64,000 nucleotides of DNA from Pollutimonas sp. M17 (GTDB lineage: Bacteria; Pseudomonadota; Gammaproteobacteria; Burkholderiales; Burkholderiaceae_B), in contig NZ_CP107548.1 of the NCBI RefSeq assembly GCF_025836975.1, forward strand, positions 558,001 to 622,000. The letters run 5' to 3'. Positions 9,589-19,139 of the stretch are shown in pieces (the first letter of the stretch is position 1; every line of letters begins with the position of its first letter). The notes below the pieces were generated by a model that saw only the letters and a program-made list of their open reading frames with translations, did no database searches and was not told where the DNA came from. The translations under genes were made by a program, and so were the position numbers.

Positions 9589-10866
9589 TTAAAGCTTGGC
9601 GAAGACTTCCTCGGCCGCATCCAGCGTCGCCTGGATGGTTGCATCGTCGTGCGCGGCGGAAACGAATCCGGCCTCGAACGCCGACGGGGCGAAGTACACG
9701 CCCTTGACCAGCATGGCGTGAAAGAATCGCTTGAAGCGCTCCACGTCGCTTTGCGCCACTTCGTCGAAGGTGGTGGGCACGGTCTCGCGGAAGTAGATGC
9801 CGAACATGCCGCCGACGTGGTCGCTGCACATCGGGATGCCGGCCGCGGCGGCGCGCTGGGCCAGGCCTTCGGCCAGCTTGCGCGTCTGTATGTCCAGGCG
9901 CTCGTAGAATCCGGGCTCGGCCAGCAGCTTCAGGGTGGTCAGGCCCGCCGCAACCGCCACGGGGTTGCCCGATAGCGTGCCGGCCTGATATACGCCGCCC
10001 AGGGGGGCGATGTGCTCCATGATGTCGGCGCGGCCGCCGAACGCGCCCACCGGCATGCCGCCGCCTATGACCTTGGCCAGCGTGGTCAGGTCGGGGGTCA
10101 CGCCGGTCAGGCCTTGCACGCCTTGCGGCCCGGCGCGGAAGCCGGTCATCACTTCGTCGAAAATCAGCAGGGCGCCGTGCCGCGTGCACAGCGCGCGCAG
10201 GCCTTCCAGGAAACCGGGGGCCGGCTTGACCAGGTTCATGTTGCCCGCGATGGGTTCCACGATCACGCAGGCGATCTCGGCGCCGTACTGCTGGAAGGCG
10301 GCTTCGACGGATTCCAGCTTGTTGAAGTCCAGGACCAGCGTGTGCTGTATGAACTCGGGCGGTACGCCGGCCGAGGTGGGGTTGCCGAAGGTCAGCAGTC
10401 CAGAGCCGGCCTTGACCAGCAGGCTGTCGGCGTGGCCGTGGTAGCAGCCCTCGAACTTGATGATCTTCGGGCGGCCGGTGACGCCGCGCGCCAGGCGGAT
10501 GGCGGTCATCGTCGCTTCGGTGCCCGAGCTGACCAGGCGGACTTTTTCAATCGAGGGCATGCGGGCGGCAATCGCTTCGGCGATCTCGATCTCGGCTTCG
10601 GTGGGCGCCCCGAAAGACAGCCCGTCCTTGGCCGCCTCCTGGACGGCGCGTATGACCTCGGGATGCGCATGCCCCAGAATGGCCGGACCCCAGGAACCGA
10701 CGTAGTCGATATAGCGCGTGTCGTCCGCGTCCCACATATACGGGCCCTGTGCCCGCTTGATGAAGCGCGGCGCGCCGCCCACCGATCGGAATGCCCGGAC
10801 GGGCGAGTTGACGCCGCCGGGTATCGTCTGGCAGGCGCGGTCGAATAATTGAGTATTGCGGGACAT
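9589..10866 (-). CDS. hemL: Glutamate-1-semialdehyde 2,1-aminomutase
   Basis: A 425-residue PLP enzyme that converts glutamate-1-semialdehyde to 5-aminolevulinate, the C5 entry to tetrapyrroles. It begins [20 protein letters not shown], followed by SPVRAF. FVSSGTEA-type sequence ([17 protein letters not shown], about 120), [12 protein letters not shown] (about 200) and [11 protein letters not shown] (about 240) bind PLP, and [18 protein letters not shown] (about 262-279) contains the Schiff-base Lys. Length matches the family. It is convergent with the catabolic cluster and lies beside thiE and thiD on the same strand, an order also seen in other proteobacteria; the 88-bp gap to thiE leaves room for its own promoter. 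Confidence 0.96.
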   Translation of the reverse strand: MSRNTQLFDRACQTIPGGVNSPVRAFRSVGGAPRFIKRAQGPYMWDADDTRYIDYVGSWGPAILGHAHPEVIRAVQEAAKDGLSFGAPTEAEIEIAEAIAARMPSIEKVRLVSSGTEATMTAIRLARGVTGRPKIIKFEGCYHGHADSLLVKAGSGLLTFGNPTSAGVPPEFIQHTLVLDFNKLESVEAAFQQYGAEIACVIVEPIAGNMNLVKPAPGFLEGLRALCTRHGALLIFDEVMTGFRAGPQGVQGLTGVTPDLTTLAKVIGGGMPVGAFGGRADIMEHIAPLGGVYQAGTLSGNPVAVAAGLTTLKLLAEPGFYERLDIQTRKLAEGLAQRAAAAGIPMCSDHVGGMFGIYFRETVPTTFDEVAQSDVERFKRFFHAMLVKGVYFAPSAFEAGFVSAAHDDATIQATLDAAEEVFAKL

Positions 10867-10954
10867 GATTCTGGATTCTTGCGGAAAAAGGGAAATACAG
10901 ACTATAGGACATTAAGCGCTCGTGTTCAGGCGTCCGGCCTGCTTGCACTGTGCG

Positions 10955-11605
10955 CTAGGTGAACAGGGCCGCGCAGCGCGACGCGGTCGCCTGGATGTCC
11001 TCGCTTTCGAACAGGCCGCTGATCAGCGCAATGCTGTCGGCGCCGGCATGGACGACGGGGGCGGCGTTTTCGGCCGTGATGCCTCCTATGGCGACCACGG
11101 CCGGGCGGGGCCGGGCCGGCCGGCTTTCGGCCAGCATGCGGCCCTGCTCGATGTGCTCCAGCGTCGCGCGCACGGCTTGCGGCTTCACGCTGGAAGGGTA
11201 TACGGCGCCGAAGGCGACATAGTCGGCGCCGGCATCGAGGGCCAGGGCAGCCAGCGCTGGTTCGTTATAGCAGGATGCGCCGATGATTTTTTCGGGGCCC
11301 AGCGCCAGGCGGGCCTGCGCCATGCCGCCGTCCTCGCGGCCCAGGTGCACGCCGTCGGCGTCTATCAGCGCGGCCAGCCGCCAATCGTCATTGACGATGC
11401 AGGCCACGTCCAGCTCGCGGCATAGGGCGGCCACGCGGCGGACCTGCGCCAGCCCATCTTGCGCCGTTGCGGTTTTGCGGCGCCATTGCAAGGCCGACAT
11501 GCCGCCCAGCGCGGCGGCGCGTATGGCCTCCAGCAGCCTGTCGGTGTCGTCCCATTCGGGCGTGACGCCATACAGGCCCTTGGGAAATCGTAATGGATGG
11601 CTCAT
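10955..11605 (-). CDS. thiE: Thiamine-phosphate synthase
   Basis: A 216-residue TIM-barrel enzyme joining HMP-pyrophosphate and thiazole phosphate. It shows GLYGVTPEW at the start, QWRRKT (about 40) for pyrophosphate, VNDDWRLAALIDADGVHLG (about 70-88), GASCYNE, FGAVYPSSVKPQA as the phosphate-gripping loop, and AIGGITAENAAPV for the thiazole phosphate. The start ATG overlaps the thiD stop by ATGA, so the two are translationally coupled. No TPP-riboswitch-like element is visible nearby, and thiC, thiG and thiO are not in the window. Confidence 0.95.
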   Translation of the reverse strand: MSHPLRFPKGLYGVTPEWDDTDRLLEAIRAAALGGMSALQWRRKTATAQDGLAQVRRVAALCRELDVACIVNDDWRLAALIDADGVHLGREDGGMAQARLALGPEKIIGASCYNEPALAALALDAGADYVAFGAVYPSSVKPQAVRATLEHIEQGRMLAESRPARPRPAVVAIGGITAENAAPVVHAGADSIALISGLFESEDIQATASRCAALFT

Positions 11606-12402
11606 GGCGAAGACCTGTTGATCAGAAGATGGCCCATGCCGGGCTGGAAGGTCCGCCCGGCCAGCGGCTCAGCCAGCGCGATGGCGGCATCGACCGCTGC
11701 GGGGACGTCCAGGCCCCTGGCCAGCTGGGCTGTGATGGCGCAAGCCAGGGGGCCGTCGGCATCGGCCAGCCGCGCGGCGGGCGCCTGCCGGTTCCAACTG
11801 CCGGTCTCGCTGTGCCGGCCCTGAAGCAAGTGGCTGCCAAGGCCGGGGCGCAGGGGCGCGCCGGTGCTCAGCACCCATTTGGCCCCATAATCCAGAAGAG
11901 CCTGAGCGGGCGTATCGGCGTCCATGCCCGAAAACATGCCTTCCGATTGCCACTGCTCCAGCAGCTTATGGTCGACGACCGCCACATCGGTTTGCGGCAG
12001 CAGCAGTTCGAACAGGGCCAGCTGCACATCTTCGGCGTCTCCGCCCTCCAGCAGCGACTCGTCGGGCGCGGGCCCCAGGTGCAGGACCAGGGGAACATGG
12101 CTGTAATCGGCCGCTATCTGAGCGAGTACACTTACCGATTCCGTTGTATAAAGTGGCCCGACCTTGATCGCGTGCACGGTCATGTCTTCGAGCAGGCAGC
12201 GCGCCTGGTCGTCGATGAGCTCGGGCGACACGGGCTGGATTTCCTCGGTGCTGGCCGTGTCCCGCACCAGGATGGCGGTCAGCGTGCCCAGGGCATGGCA
12301 ACCCATGGCGGCACAGGTAACCGTGTCGGCAGGCAGGCTACTCGATCCGCTGGGATCGAAAGGGCCGAAAATAAGTATCAGTGGCGGGTTTGGAGCTTGC
12401 AC
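11602..12402 (-). CDS. thiD: Hydroxymethylpyrimidine / phosphomethylpyrimidine kinase, divergent type
   Basis: A 266-residue ribokinase-fold protein starting at a GTG (12400-12402). It phosphorylates HMP and HMP-P for thiamine synthesis. The N-terminal loop reads FGPFDPSGSSSLPADTVTCA where most ThiD proteins have GSDPSGGAGIQAD, so two glycines are replaced by serines. LVRDTASTEEIQPV and AIKVGPLYTTE match the family. The C-terminal anion-hole motif, usually a GTGCT-like sequence, is recognisable only as LADADGPLACAITAQLARG. Overlap with thiE and the hemL/rubredoxin neighbourhood support the call. Kinase activity with the altered loop is inferred. Confidence 0.85.
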   Translation of the reverse strand: MQAPNPPLILIFGPFDPSGSSSLPADTVTCAAMGCHALGTLTAILVRDTASTEEIQPVSPELIDDQARCLLEDMTVHAIKVGPLYTTESVSVLAQIAADYSHVPLVLHLGPAPDESLLEGGDAEDVQLALFELLLPQTDVAVVDHKLLEQWQSEGMFSGMDADTPAQALLDYGAKWVLSTGAPLRPGLGSHLLQGRHSETGSWNRQAPAARLADADGPLACAITAQLARGLDVPAAVDAAIALAEPLAGRTFQPGMGHLLINRSSP

Positions 12403-12547
12403 GTATCAGCGATCGGTTAAAGTCTGCACTGTTTCAGCCTGGCGTCGAGTGCGGGGCTATTGGGTTTAGTAACATTGACCCCATTCTAATGGAAGCGTTC
12501 GGAGTTCGTCGGATTCCGGATTTGTAAATTTCAGTGAGTAAGAAAAA

Positions 12548-12712
12548 ATGCGTACCTGGATGTGTTTGATTTGCGGTTGGATATATGATGAAGAGGCAGG
12601 ATTGCCCGAAGAGGGAATTGCCCCCGGCACCCGCTGGGAAGATGTGCCTCCCAACTGGGTCTGCCCCGAATGCGGCGCCCGCAAGGAAGATTTCGAGCTG
12701 ATCGAGGTATAA
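12548..12712 (+). CDS. Rubredoxin
   Basis: A 54-residue protein, MRTWMCLICGWIYDEEAGLP and on, with two CxxCG knuckles: CLICG (Cys6, Cys9) and CPECG (Cys39, Cys42). These bind a single iron. The aromatic core (Trp11, Tyr13, Trp30, Trp37) and PPNWVCPECGARKEDFE are canonical. It carries one-electron transfers in the cytoplasm, for example to alkane hydroxylases or for oxygen or peroxide defence; the partner is not encoded nearby. It is divergent from thiD, with a 145-bp gap in which I find no clear promoter, and is followed by yqgE after 47 bp. Confidence 0.95.
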   Translation: MRTWMCLICGWIYDEEAGLPEEGIAPGTRWEDVPPNWVCPECGARKEDFELIEV

Positions 12713-12759
12713 GCCCACAGGCGCCGATGCTGCAATTTTTGGATCCAGGAGGCCGAGCC

Positions 12760-13353
12760 ATGAACACATCCGCCAAGCGTCCCGAAACGGAATCGAGCGC
12801 CGATCTGTCCCAGCAGCTTTTGCTGGCCATGCCCGGCAAGGTCTCCGGCAATCTGGCCAACACTGTCATTTACGTCTGCGAACACACGGGGCATGGGGCG
12901 CTGGGCCTGGTCATCAACAGGCCTACCGATATCACCGTGGGCGATCTCCTGAAGCGCATCGACCTGGACCTTTCCCTGGAAACCGGTCCCGTCCAGGACT
13001 TTCCGGTGTTCTTCGGCGGCCCGGTGCAGACGGACAGGGGGTTCGTCCTGCATGCGCCGGTGGGTGGATACAGTTCCAGCATCCAGTTGGGCGACGTGGC
13101 CCTGACCACCTCGCGCGATATCCTGCAGGACGTCGCAAAGGGCAAGGGGCCGGCCCAGCTGCTTGTCACCCTGGGCTACGCCGGATGGGGCGCGGGCCAG
13201 CTGGAAAGCGAGATGTCCCAGAACGCCTGGCTGAATGTGGCGGCCAGCAACGACATCCTGTTCGAGACGCCTTTTGAAGACCGCTACGGGATGGCGCTTA
13301 GCCAACTGGGCATCGATCCGCTCATGCTGACGGGCGATGCGGGCCATGCCTGA
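12760..13353 (+). CDS. YqgE/AlgH family protein
   Basis: A 197-residue protein. The start at 12760 has a perfect AGGAGG nine bases upstream and gives MNTSAKRPETESSADLSQQL. Family signatures are FLLAMP-like LLLAMPGKVSG, TVIYVCEHTGHGALGLVINR (about 41-60), FFGGPVQTDRGFVLH (about 88) and LGYAGWGAGQLESE. The biochemical role of YqgE/AlgH is not settled; in many proteobacteria, as here, it overlaps ruvX, suggesting a linked role. The last bases overlap the downstream start. Confidence 0.92.
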   Translation: MNTSAKRPETESSADLSQQLLLAMPGKVSGNLANTVIYVCEHTGHGALGLVINRPTDITVGDLLKRIDLDLSLETGPVQDFPVFFGGPVQTDRGFVLHAPVGGYSSSIQLGDVALTTSRDILQDVAKGKGPAQLLVTLGYAGWGAGQLESEMSQNAWLNVAASNDILFETPFEDRYGMALSQLGIDPLMLTGDAGHA

Positions 13354-13768
13354 GCAGACCCTGCTGGCGTTCGACTACGGAACGAAAAAGATAGGCGTGG
13401 CCATAGGCAATACATTGACCGGACAGGCCCGGCCCCTGGAAATCCTGACGTCCGTGCAGCGCGACCGGCGCTTTGCCGACATCGAACAACTACTTGCCGC
13501 GTGGCAGCCGGACAAGGTCATCGTCGGCCTTCCCCTGGCGTCCGACGGCGGCGAACAATACGCCAGCTTGCGGTGCCGCCGCTTCGCCAATCAATTGCGC
13601 GGCCGCTTCGGCGTGCAGGTCGAGCTGGTCGACGAGCGCGGATCCAGCATGGAGGCGCAGCAGATGCTGGGCACGCATGCGGCCGACGATGCCATGGCCG
13701 CCATGGTGATATTGCAGCGCTACCTGGACGCGCTGGCCCGATCCGGAAATTCTTCACAGAGAGAATGA
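13346..13768 (+). CDS. ruvX: Holliday junction resolvase-like / pre-16S rRNA nuclease YqgF
   Basis: A 140-residue RNase H-fold protein beginning MPEQTLLAFDYGTKKIGVAI, with the first catalytic Asp in FDYGTKKIGVA. The motif PDKVIVGLPLASDGGE (about 51-66) contains the GLP loop, VELVDERGSS holds the catalytic Glu, and HAADDAMAAMVILQRYL supplies the last Asp pair. The family processes the 5' end of 16S rRNA and was first proposed as a resolvase. The start overlaps the yqgE stop by eight bases; an ATG nine bases earlier is possible but less conserved. The acyltransferase gene starts one base after its stop. Confidence 0.93.
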   Translation: MPEQTLLAFDYGTKKIGVAIGNTLTGQARPLEILTSVQRDRRFADIEQLLAAWQPDKVIVGLPLASDGGEQYASLRCRRFANQLRGRFGVQVELVDERGSSMEAQQMLGTHAADDAMAAMVILQRYLDALARSGNSSQRE

Positions 13769-13769
13769 T

Positions 13770-14516
13770 TTGAGCGTACTGCGTTTTTCATTGCGCGCCG
13801 TCCTTGTGGCGCTTTGGATCATCCTGGGCTTATTGTCCGTCAGCATCGTCTTTCCCCTGGCTTCCTTGCACATCCGTTCATGCATGACCCTGCACTGGTC
13901 GCGCATGCTGATGCGTTTGTGCGGGGTCGCGCTGTGCATCCGGGGCGAACCTAGGCGCGCCGGGCCCGTGCTATGGGTGGCCAATCACGTGTCCTGGGTC
14001 GATATCTTCGTGCTGAACAGCGTGCGTCCCACCTCCTTCGTGGCCAAGAGCGACATACGGCGCTGGCCGGTGCTGGGCTGGCTGGTGGCCGGCGCCGGCA
14101 CGGTGTTCATCGAGCGGGGGCATCGCCATGCGGTCCGGGCGGTGGGCCACCAGATGAAGGCGCGCTTCGGTCAGGGTGAAGTCGTGGGCCTGTTTCCCGA
14201 AGGCACCACGTCCAGCGGCTTCGATGTCGCTCCATTCCATTCCAGCCTGTTCGACGCGGCCATCCGGGCCCATGTCGATATCCAGCCGGTGGCCCTGCGC
14301 TTCACGCATCGCGGCAGGCGCAGCGACTATGCCGCCTTCGTGGGCGAACAGAACCTGATGCAGAATCTGTGGTGCCTGCTGGGAACGACCGGTGTCGCGG
14401 TCGAATTGGTCTTCCTGCCGGTCATGGACAGCCGGCATTGTGAAGACGAGGGGCGCGCCAAGGTGGCGTCCGCGGCGCACCACGCCATACGCAGCGCCGT
14501 CACGGATCCCGCCTGA
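13770..14516 (+). CDS. Lysophospholipid (1-acylglycerol-3-phosphate) acyltransferase family protein
   Basis: A 248-residue membrane-bound PlsC-type acyltransferase. It starts at a TTG one base after the ruvX stop, preceded by AGAGAG; the next Met (residue 39) would delete the N-terminal hydrophobic segment (about 8-34), so TTG is preferred. NHVSWVD (about 71-77) is the catalytic NHxxxxD box and FPEGTTSSG (about 143-151) the glycerol-3-phosphate-binding motif; PVALRF follows. It should add an acyl chain to a lysolipid at the inner membrane. It may be the main PlsC or an ornithine-lipid-type paralogue; sequence alone does not separate these. Confidence 0.88.
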   Translation: MSVLRFSLRAVLVALWIILGLLSVSIVFPLASLHIRSCMTLHWSRMLMRLCGVALCIRGEPRRAGPVLWVANHVSWVDIFVLNSVRPTSFVAKSDIRRWPVLGWLVAGAGTVFIERGHRHAVRAVGHQMKARFGQGEVVGLFPEGTTSSGFDVAPFHSSLFDAAIRAHVDIQPVALRFTHRGRRSDYAAFVGEQNLMQNLWCLLGTTGVAVELVFLPVMDSRHCEDEGRAKVASAAHHAIRSAVTDPA

Positions 14517-14542
14517 TCCAGGGGCTTCCAGCGCCGGGGCGC

Positions 14543-15376
14543 TTAATGCTGCGCCTGATACTGGGCGCAGGGTATCTGAACCAATAGCTGGTCATGCAGG
14601 CGCAAGGCCGTCAGCTGGCGGCCCCAGACGCAGCCTGTATCAAGGCAGATGACGTCGGGGCGGATCAGCAGGCCCAGCGTCGACCAGTGTCCGAAGACCA
14701 CGGTCTCGTCCTGGATGGCGCGGCCGGGCACGTCGAACCAGGGCATGAGCCCGTCGTCGCCGTGCGATGGGGCGCCCTTGTGCGAGAACTCCATATGCCC
14801 ATGCCCGTCGCACATGCGCATTCGCGTCAAGGCGTTGATGATGACGCGCAGGCGCTTGCCGCCGCTGAGATCATCCTTCCAGTGCGAGGGGTCGTTGCCA
14901 TACATGCTGTGCAGCATTTTTTTCCAGTCGGGGCCGCGCAGGGCCGACTCCACTTCGGCGGCCAGTTCCAGCGTTTTGTTCACGTCCCATTTGGCCAGAA
15001 CCCCGGCATGGACCAGCAGATGGCCTTGCTCGTAGTGCGCAAGAGGGCAGTGGCGCAGCCAGTCGATGAGCTCCTGGGCATCGGGCGCCCGCAAGATGTC
15101 GTCGATGGTGTCGGATTTTCCCGGTTTCTTGACGCCGGCCGCCACGGCCAGCAAATGCAGGTCGTGATTGCCCAGGACGGAGATGGCGCGGTCGCCCAGC
15201 TCCATGACGGTCTTCAATGTGCCCAGGGAGTCGGGGCCGCGGTTGATCAGGTCGCCCGCAAACCAGAAGCGGGCTTGCGGATCGCGGGCGATTTCGGGGT
15301 GTGCAAGCAGCGCTTGCAGCGGCTCGCGGCAGCCTTGCAGGTCGCCTATCATCCAGATGCCGGGTACCGATGTCAT
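14543..15376 (-). CDS. apaH: Symmetrical bis(5'-nucleosyl)-tetraphosphatase
   Basis: A 277-residue calcineurin-type phosphatase splitting Ap4A into two ADP. Metal-binding motifs are GDLQGC (11-16; the textbook form is GDxHG, so a Gln replaces the His), [12 protein letters not shown] (about 39-50), [13 protein letters not shown] (about 69) and VHAGV (about 122), with FGHWSTLG later. The Gln variant is, as far as I recall, usual in betaproteobacterial ApaH. Its ATG overlaps the lptG stop by four bases, so it is translated from the mtgA-lptG side. It is convergent with the acyltransferase gene with 26 bp between. Confidence 0.93.
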   Translation of the reverse strand: MTSVPGIWMIGDLQGCREPLQALLAHPEIARDPQARFWFAGDLINRGPDSLGTLKTVMELGDRAISVLGNHDLHLLAVAAGVKKPGKSDTIDDILRAPDAQELIDWLRHCPLAHYEQGHLLVHAGVLAKWDVNKTLELAAEVESALRGPDWKKMLHSMYGNDPSHWKDDLSGGKRLRVIINALTRMRMCDGHGHMEFSHKGAPSHGDDGLMPWFDVPGRAIQDETVVFGHWSTLGLLIRPDVICLDTGCVWGRQLTALRLHDQLLVQIPCAQYQAQH

Positions 15377-16551
15377 GCTGCCGATTTGCTCCAGGGCCAG
15401 CGAGTCTGGTTGAATCGCCGGACGTTATGCTGATTTTCCATGAGAATGAGGGCGCCCAGGGCGATGCCCAGCGCGCCCAGGTTGGGAACCAGGGCGGTCA
15501 CCCAGGGCGCCCATTTGCTGAGCATGCCCACATTCAGGGCAAGCTGGTTCAGCATGAAAAAGCCCACGCCCAGCAGAATGCCGATGAACACCTTGCTGCC
15601 CACGCCGCCGCGCCGCGTCTGCATGAAGCCGATGGGAGCGGCAATGGTGATCATGACCAGCAAGGTGAAGGGATAGGCCATCTTGCGCCAAAGGGCCACG
15701 ACCTGCCGTTCGGTCTGCAGCTGGTTGCTTTCCAGATAGCCGATGTAGTCCACCAGGTCGAGTATCGACATCCGTTCGGGCGTCAGGATGCGCGCGATGA
15801 GCCGCTCCGGCGTCAACGTGGTGTTCAGGACGCGGCTTTCCTGGGTTTCGATGCGCGTAAGGGGCGCATCCGGCTTCTGGGCATTGGCCAGGGCGGACAC
15901 CGATCCCGCGTCGATATGGGTCTGGGTTACCCCGTCCAGCACCAGGGTGCCTTTGGTGAAATGGCCTTCACGGGCCTGCGACACCGACGCCAGTTCCTGC
16001 CCCGCATGGAACTCGTACAGGGTGATGCCCGCCACGCCGCCGCTGGATTTCAGTTCGGCGATATTGATGATGCGGGTGCCGCCGCCGGCATCGGCCTCTT
16101 TGAACCAGTAGCCGCTGTTCAGCCGGCTGCCTCCCGACCTGCCCAGCAAGGACAGGCTGGCCTCGCTGCTTTTGATTTCGGCCGCGGGCGTGACGATCTC
16201 GGACAGGAAAAACGCGCCCACGACCAAAGGGATGGTGACCAGCCACAGCATGGCCATCAGCTTCATGCCGCTGACCCCCGATACGCGCAGGATGACCAGT
16301 TCATTGCGCTGCGCCAGCCCCGCCAGCGCAAGGATGGCGCCGATCAGCAGGCCTATGGGCAGCAGGTCGTACAGGCGGGTGGGCAGGGCCAGCGCCTGCA
16401 TGTAGAAAAGGTTGAGCAGCGTGAATTTCGTGCCGACGTTGTCCAGTTCCTCGATGAGGGCGAAGAACGTGAAGAGCCCGATCAGCGCCAGCAGGACGAC
16501 GGCGCTGGAGCGGTAGATTTCGCGGGCGAGGTAGCGGCGGGCGGTGCGCAT
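15373..16551 (-). CDS. lptG: LPS export ABC transporter permease LptG
   Basis: A 392-residue inner-membrane protein, starting at [13 protein letters not shown]; a TTG 24 bases earlier is possible. It has one transmembrane segment near 18-40, others near 60-100, a large periplasmic beta-jellyroll domain in the middle (about 125-265) and three C-terminal segments (about 290-380). [20 protein letters not shown] is the cytoplasmic coupling region to the LptB ATPase. With LptF and LptB it extracts lipopolysaccharide from the inner membrane. LptF usually precedes lptG, but here the upstream gene is mtgA and no lptF is in the window. Confidence 0.9.
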   Translation of the reverse strand: MRTARRYLAREIYRSSAVVLLALIGLFTFFALIEELDNVGTKFTLLNLFYMQALALPTRLYDLLPIGLLIGAILALAGLAQRNELVILRVSGVSGMKLMAMLWLVTIPLVVGAFFLSEIVTPAAEIKSSEASLSLLGRSGGSRLNSGYWFKEADAGGGTRIINIAELKSSGGVAGITLYEFHAGQELASVSQAREGHFTKGTLVLDGVTQTHIDAGSVSALANAQKPDAPLTRIETQESRVLNTTLTPERLIARILTPERMSILDLVDYIGYLESNQLQTERQVVALWRKMAYPFTLLVMITIAAPIGFMQTRRGGVGSKVFIGILLGVGFFMLNQLALNVGMLSKWAPWVTALVPNLGALGIALGALILMENQHNVRRFNQTRWPWSKSAA

Positions 16552-16627
16552 CGATATGCTTGAGGCCTGAATCAAACGGCGAATGGAAAATGCAAGCTTA
16601 ACATTTGCGGACGGCGCGGCGGCCGTT

Positions 16628-17350
16628 TTACTTCGGGATTTCCACCATGTGCATGCGTTTTTGTATGGTGGCGGCGCGCGAGCGCAGGTAGCGTGTGCCG
16701 CGGTGCGCGTCGTAATAGGCCGGGTTGGGCAGCATGGCGGCCAGCGTGGCGGCCTGGTACTGGCTCAGGCGAGCCGCGTCCGTCTTGTAGTAGTGGCGGG
16801 CGGCGGCCTGCGCGCCGAACACGTTGGTGCCCCACTGGGCCACGTTCAGATACAGTTCCAGTATGCGCTCCTTGCTCATGACGAACTCGATCATGTAGGT
16901 CAGGACGAGTTCCTGGCCTTTGCGCCAGTACGAGCGCGAACTGGACAGGAAGAGGTTCTTCGCCAGCTGCTGCGTAATGGTGGATCCGCCCCGCCTCTTG
17001 CTGCCCCCCCGGTCCGCCTGTTTCCGGTTGTATTCCCAGGCCTTGCGTATGGCATCCCATTCCACGCCTTCGTGATCCGTGAAATTGGCGTCTTCCGAGG
17101 CCACCACGGCGCGCTTCAGGTTCTTGCTGATGCCCTCGTAAGGCACCCAGCGATATTCGAGTTCGGCCCGCGGATCCGATGCCCGCAATTGGTTCAGCGT
17201 GGCGTTCATGAAAGCACTGCTCCCGGGATTGCGCATGCTTAGCCATATCACCATGACGAGCAGGCCGAACTGGTAGAGCAGCAGCGCCGCGAAGCCCAGC
17301 AGCAGAGTGGCGACTATCAGCTTGGCCTTGTTTATTTTTCTGGCGGTCAT
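16628..17350 (-). CDS. mtgA: Monofunctional biosynthetic peptidoglycan transglycosylase
   Basis: A 240-residue glycosyltransferase family 51 enzyme that polymerises lipid II in the periplasm. One N-terminal membrane anchor lies at about 10-36. Conserved motifs are VASEDANFTDHEGVEW (about 83-98, catalytic Glu), GGSTITQQLAKNLFLS (about 120-135), RKGQELVLTYMIE with the second Glu, and ILELYLNVAQWG. No transpeptidase domain follows, and the length is normal for MtgA. It starts three bases after the aroE stop, so the order on the minus strand is tonB-like, aroE, mtgA and perhaps lptG. Confidence 0.95.
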   Translation of the reverse strand: MTARKINKAKLIVATLLLGFAALLLYQFGLLVMVIWLSMRNPGSSAFMNATLNQLRASDPRAELEYRWVPYEGISKNLKRAVVASEDANFTDHEGVEWDAIRKAWEYNRKQADRGGSKRRGGSTITQQLAKNLFLSSSRSYWRKGQELVLTYMIEFVMSKERILELYLNVAQWGTNVFGAQAAARHYYKTDAARLSQYQAATLAAMLPNPAYYDAHRGTRYLRSRAATIQKRMHMVEIPK

Positions 17351-17353
17351 GGC

Positions 17354-18208
17354 TCAAGTATAGTGAAGCTCGCGGCGCAGGGCCTCCAGTACCGGCTGCA
17401 CGTCGGGCATCAGGCCATGCCATATACGGAAGGCGGCGGCGGCCTGGCCGACCAGCATGCCCAGGCCGTCCGCCGCATGCGCGGCGCCCTGGTCGCGGGC
17501 CTGCCGCAGGAAGGCGGTGGGCGCGGCGGCATACACCATGTCGTAGGCCAAGGCCCCTTGGGCATACAGGCCGGGGGGCAGTTCGGGCGGCGTGTCGTGC
17601 AGGCTGCCGGACGTGGCGTTGATGACGATATCCCATTGGCCGCCCGCCTCATCCAGGCCGCCGGCGCCGAGCCTGTCCGCCAGCGCGGGCAGTTGCTCCA
17701 CGGCATGGGCGCGCAGGCCGTGGGCGCGCGCCGCCGTGCGGTTCACGACGCGCAGCCGGGCGCAGCCCGCGTCCATCAGCGGCAGCACCACACCCTTGGC
17801 GGCGCCTCCGGCCCCGACCAGCAGCACACTTTTCCCTTTTGGGCCATGGCCCAGCCGTTCCAGATCCGTCAGCAGGCCCACGCCGTCGGTATTGCACCCG
17901 TGCAATCGGCCGTCCCGCATCCACAGCGTATTCACGGCGCCGGCCAGGCGGGCGCGTTCCGACAGATGGGCGCGGGCCAGCTCGAAGGCCTGCTCTTTGA
18001 AAGGCACGGTTATGTTCAAGCCCGCGCCGCCCTGGCCGAAGAACTCGTGCACGGTCTGGGCGAAGCCGTCCAGGGGAGCCAGGATCTTCTCGTACGTCAG
18101 GTCGATGGCTGCCTGACGCCCGAACGTCTGGTGAATGAAGGGGGATCGGCTTTGGGCGATGGGATGGCCCACGACGCCGTAGCGTTTCGGTGTCCCGGAA
18201 GAACTCAT
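17354..18208 (-). CDS. aroE: Shikimate dehydrogenase (NADP+)
   Basis: A 284-residue enzyme reducing 3-dehydroshikimate in aromatic amino acid synthesis. Substrate-binding SRSPFIHQ (about 19-26), NITVPFK with the catalytic Lys (about 65-71), NTLW and NTDGVGLL are all present, followed by [10 protein letters not shown] for NADP and, as the family's fourth block, the residues around VINATSGSL. The start overlaps the stop of the upstream tonB-like gene by ATGA. aroQ, another gene of the pathway, lies 5.5 kb away on the other strand. Confidence 0.95.
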   Translation of the reverse strand: MSSSGTPKRYGVVGHPIAQSRSPFIHQTFGRQAAIDLTYEKILAPLDGFAQTVHEFFGQGGAGLNITVPFKEQAFELARAHLSERARLAGAVNTLWMRDGRLHGCNTDGVGLLTDLERLGHGPKGKSVLLVGAGGAAKGVVLPLMDAGCARLRVVNRTAARAHGLRAHAVEQLPALADRLGAGGLDEAGGQWDIVINATSGSLHDTPPELPPGLYAQGALAYDMVYAAAPTAFLRQARDQGAAHAADGLGMLVGQAAAAFRIWHGLMPDVQPVLEALRRELHYT

Positions 18209-19083
18209 GGAGTGGCGGTTTCCAGTTTCTGGTTGACGAAATTCCAGGTACGCGTGATGGCAAGCACGTCGGTCCTGGCGGCAATGGCCGCGGGCAGCGG
18301 CGGAAAGGGAGCGGCCAACTGCACAATGCGCGAGGCGGCCAGATTGAGCACGGCATGGCTGGACGGCCGGTCGATTTCGATGCGCTCCAGCGAGCCGTCC
18401 CGGCGGATGTACACCGTCAATTGCAGGCTGCCGTACACCTTGCCGCGCGCCTGGTCGGGATAGTGCTCGGTGCCCAGCAGCTCTATCTTCTTGCGCCAGG
18501 CTTCGACATACTCGGCATAGTCCACCGCCTTGGTGGATGGCCCGGTGAACTGCCGACGGGGCTGGGCGTTGTATCGCTCTATGCGTTCCTTCAGCGCGCT
18601 GATCTGTGCATTCAGTATCAGGCTTTCCTGATGACGGGAGTCGGCGCCGGGATCGTTGGACTGCTCGAACAAATCGGGCTGCTTGCGCTCCGGCCGGGTC
18701 TTCTGTTCGGACATCAACTGCGTGAACAGGCGCTCCTGTTCGGCCTCCAGCTCTTCCTGCCGCTTGCGCAAGGCGGCCAGCACCACTTCATCGGCCGACT
18801 CGGCCGCCGTGCGCGGCAAGGGCGAAGCAGCCTGGCCCACCGCGGCTTCGCCTCCGCCGTTCAGCGCATTCTGCGCCAGCATCCTGGGCTGTATCGGCGC
18901 GGCCTCGCTGCGGGCATTGACCAGCGTCACCTCCAGGGTGGAGGACTGGGGCGGGGGCGCCGGAGGCGCGACGAAGTGCACCGTCAGCGCGGCGGCGTGG
19001 ATGGCCAGCGACAAGACCAGCGCGATGCGCAGGTAATCGTTGCGGGGCGCATGCAGCCCCGGCGGGACGGAAGGCATGGGCAT
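18205..19083 (-). CDS. TonB-family energy transducer
   Basis: A 292-residue protein with an N-terminal signal anchor (about 17-39) that includes the SxxxH motif (Ser25, His29) used for coupling to ExbB-ExbD. A Pro-rich stretch (PPAPPPQ) and a long charged helical region (about 100-185, [18 protein letters not shown]) follow. The C-terminal TonB domain (about 200-285) shows [20 protein letters not shown], then [20 protein letters not shown]. It should couple the inner-membrane proton gradient to outer-membrane receptors. No exbB, exbD or receptor gene lies in the window and no Fur-type box is visible, so the cargo is unknown. A TolA-like role is less likely because of the TonB-type C-terminus. 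Confidence 0.85.
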   Translation of the reverse strand: MPMPSVPPGLHAPRNDYLRIALVLSLAIHAAALTVHFVAPPAPPPQSSTLEVTLVNARSEAAPIQPRMLAQNALNGGGEAAVGQAASPLPRTAAESADEVVLAALRKRQEELEAEQERLFTQLMSEQKTRPERKQPDLFEQSNDPGADSRHQESLILNAQISALKERIERYNAQPRRQFTGPSTKAVDYAEYVEAWRKKIELLGTEHYPDQARGKVYGSLQLTVYIRRDGSLERIEIDRPSSHAVLNLAASRIVQLAAPFPPLPAAIAARTDVLAITRTWNFVNQKLETATP

Positions 19084-19139
19084 GTTCGTTTGGCCTGGGG
19101 CCTGTTAACGTGGAAAGGCCCTAGGGCCGGCTCGATGGC

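Noticed and set aside
12403-12547. Promoter TTGACC at 12475-12480 for rubredoxin
   Set aside because: No acceptable -10 element is found 16-18 bases downstream.
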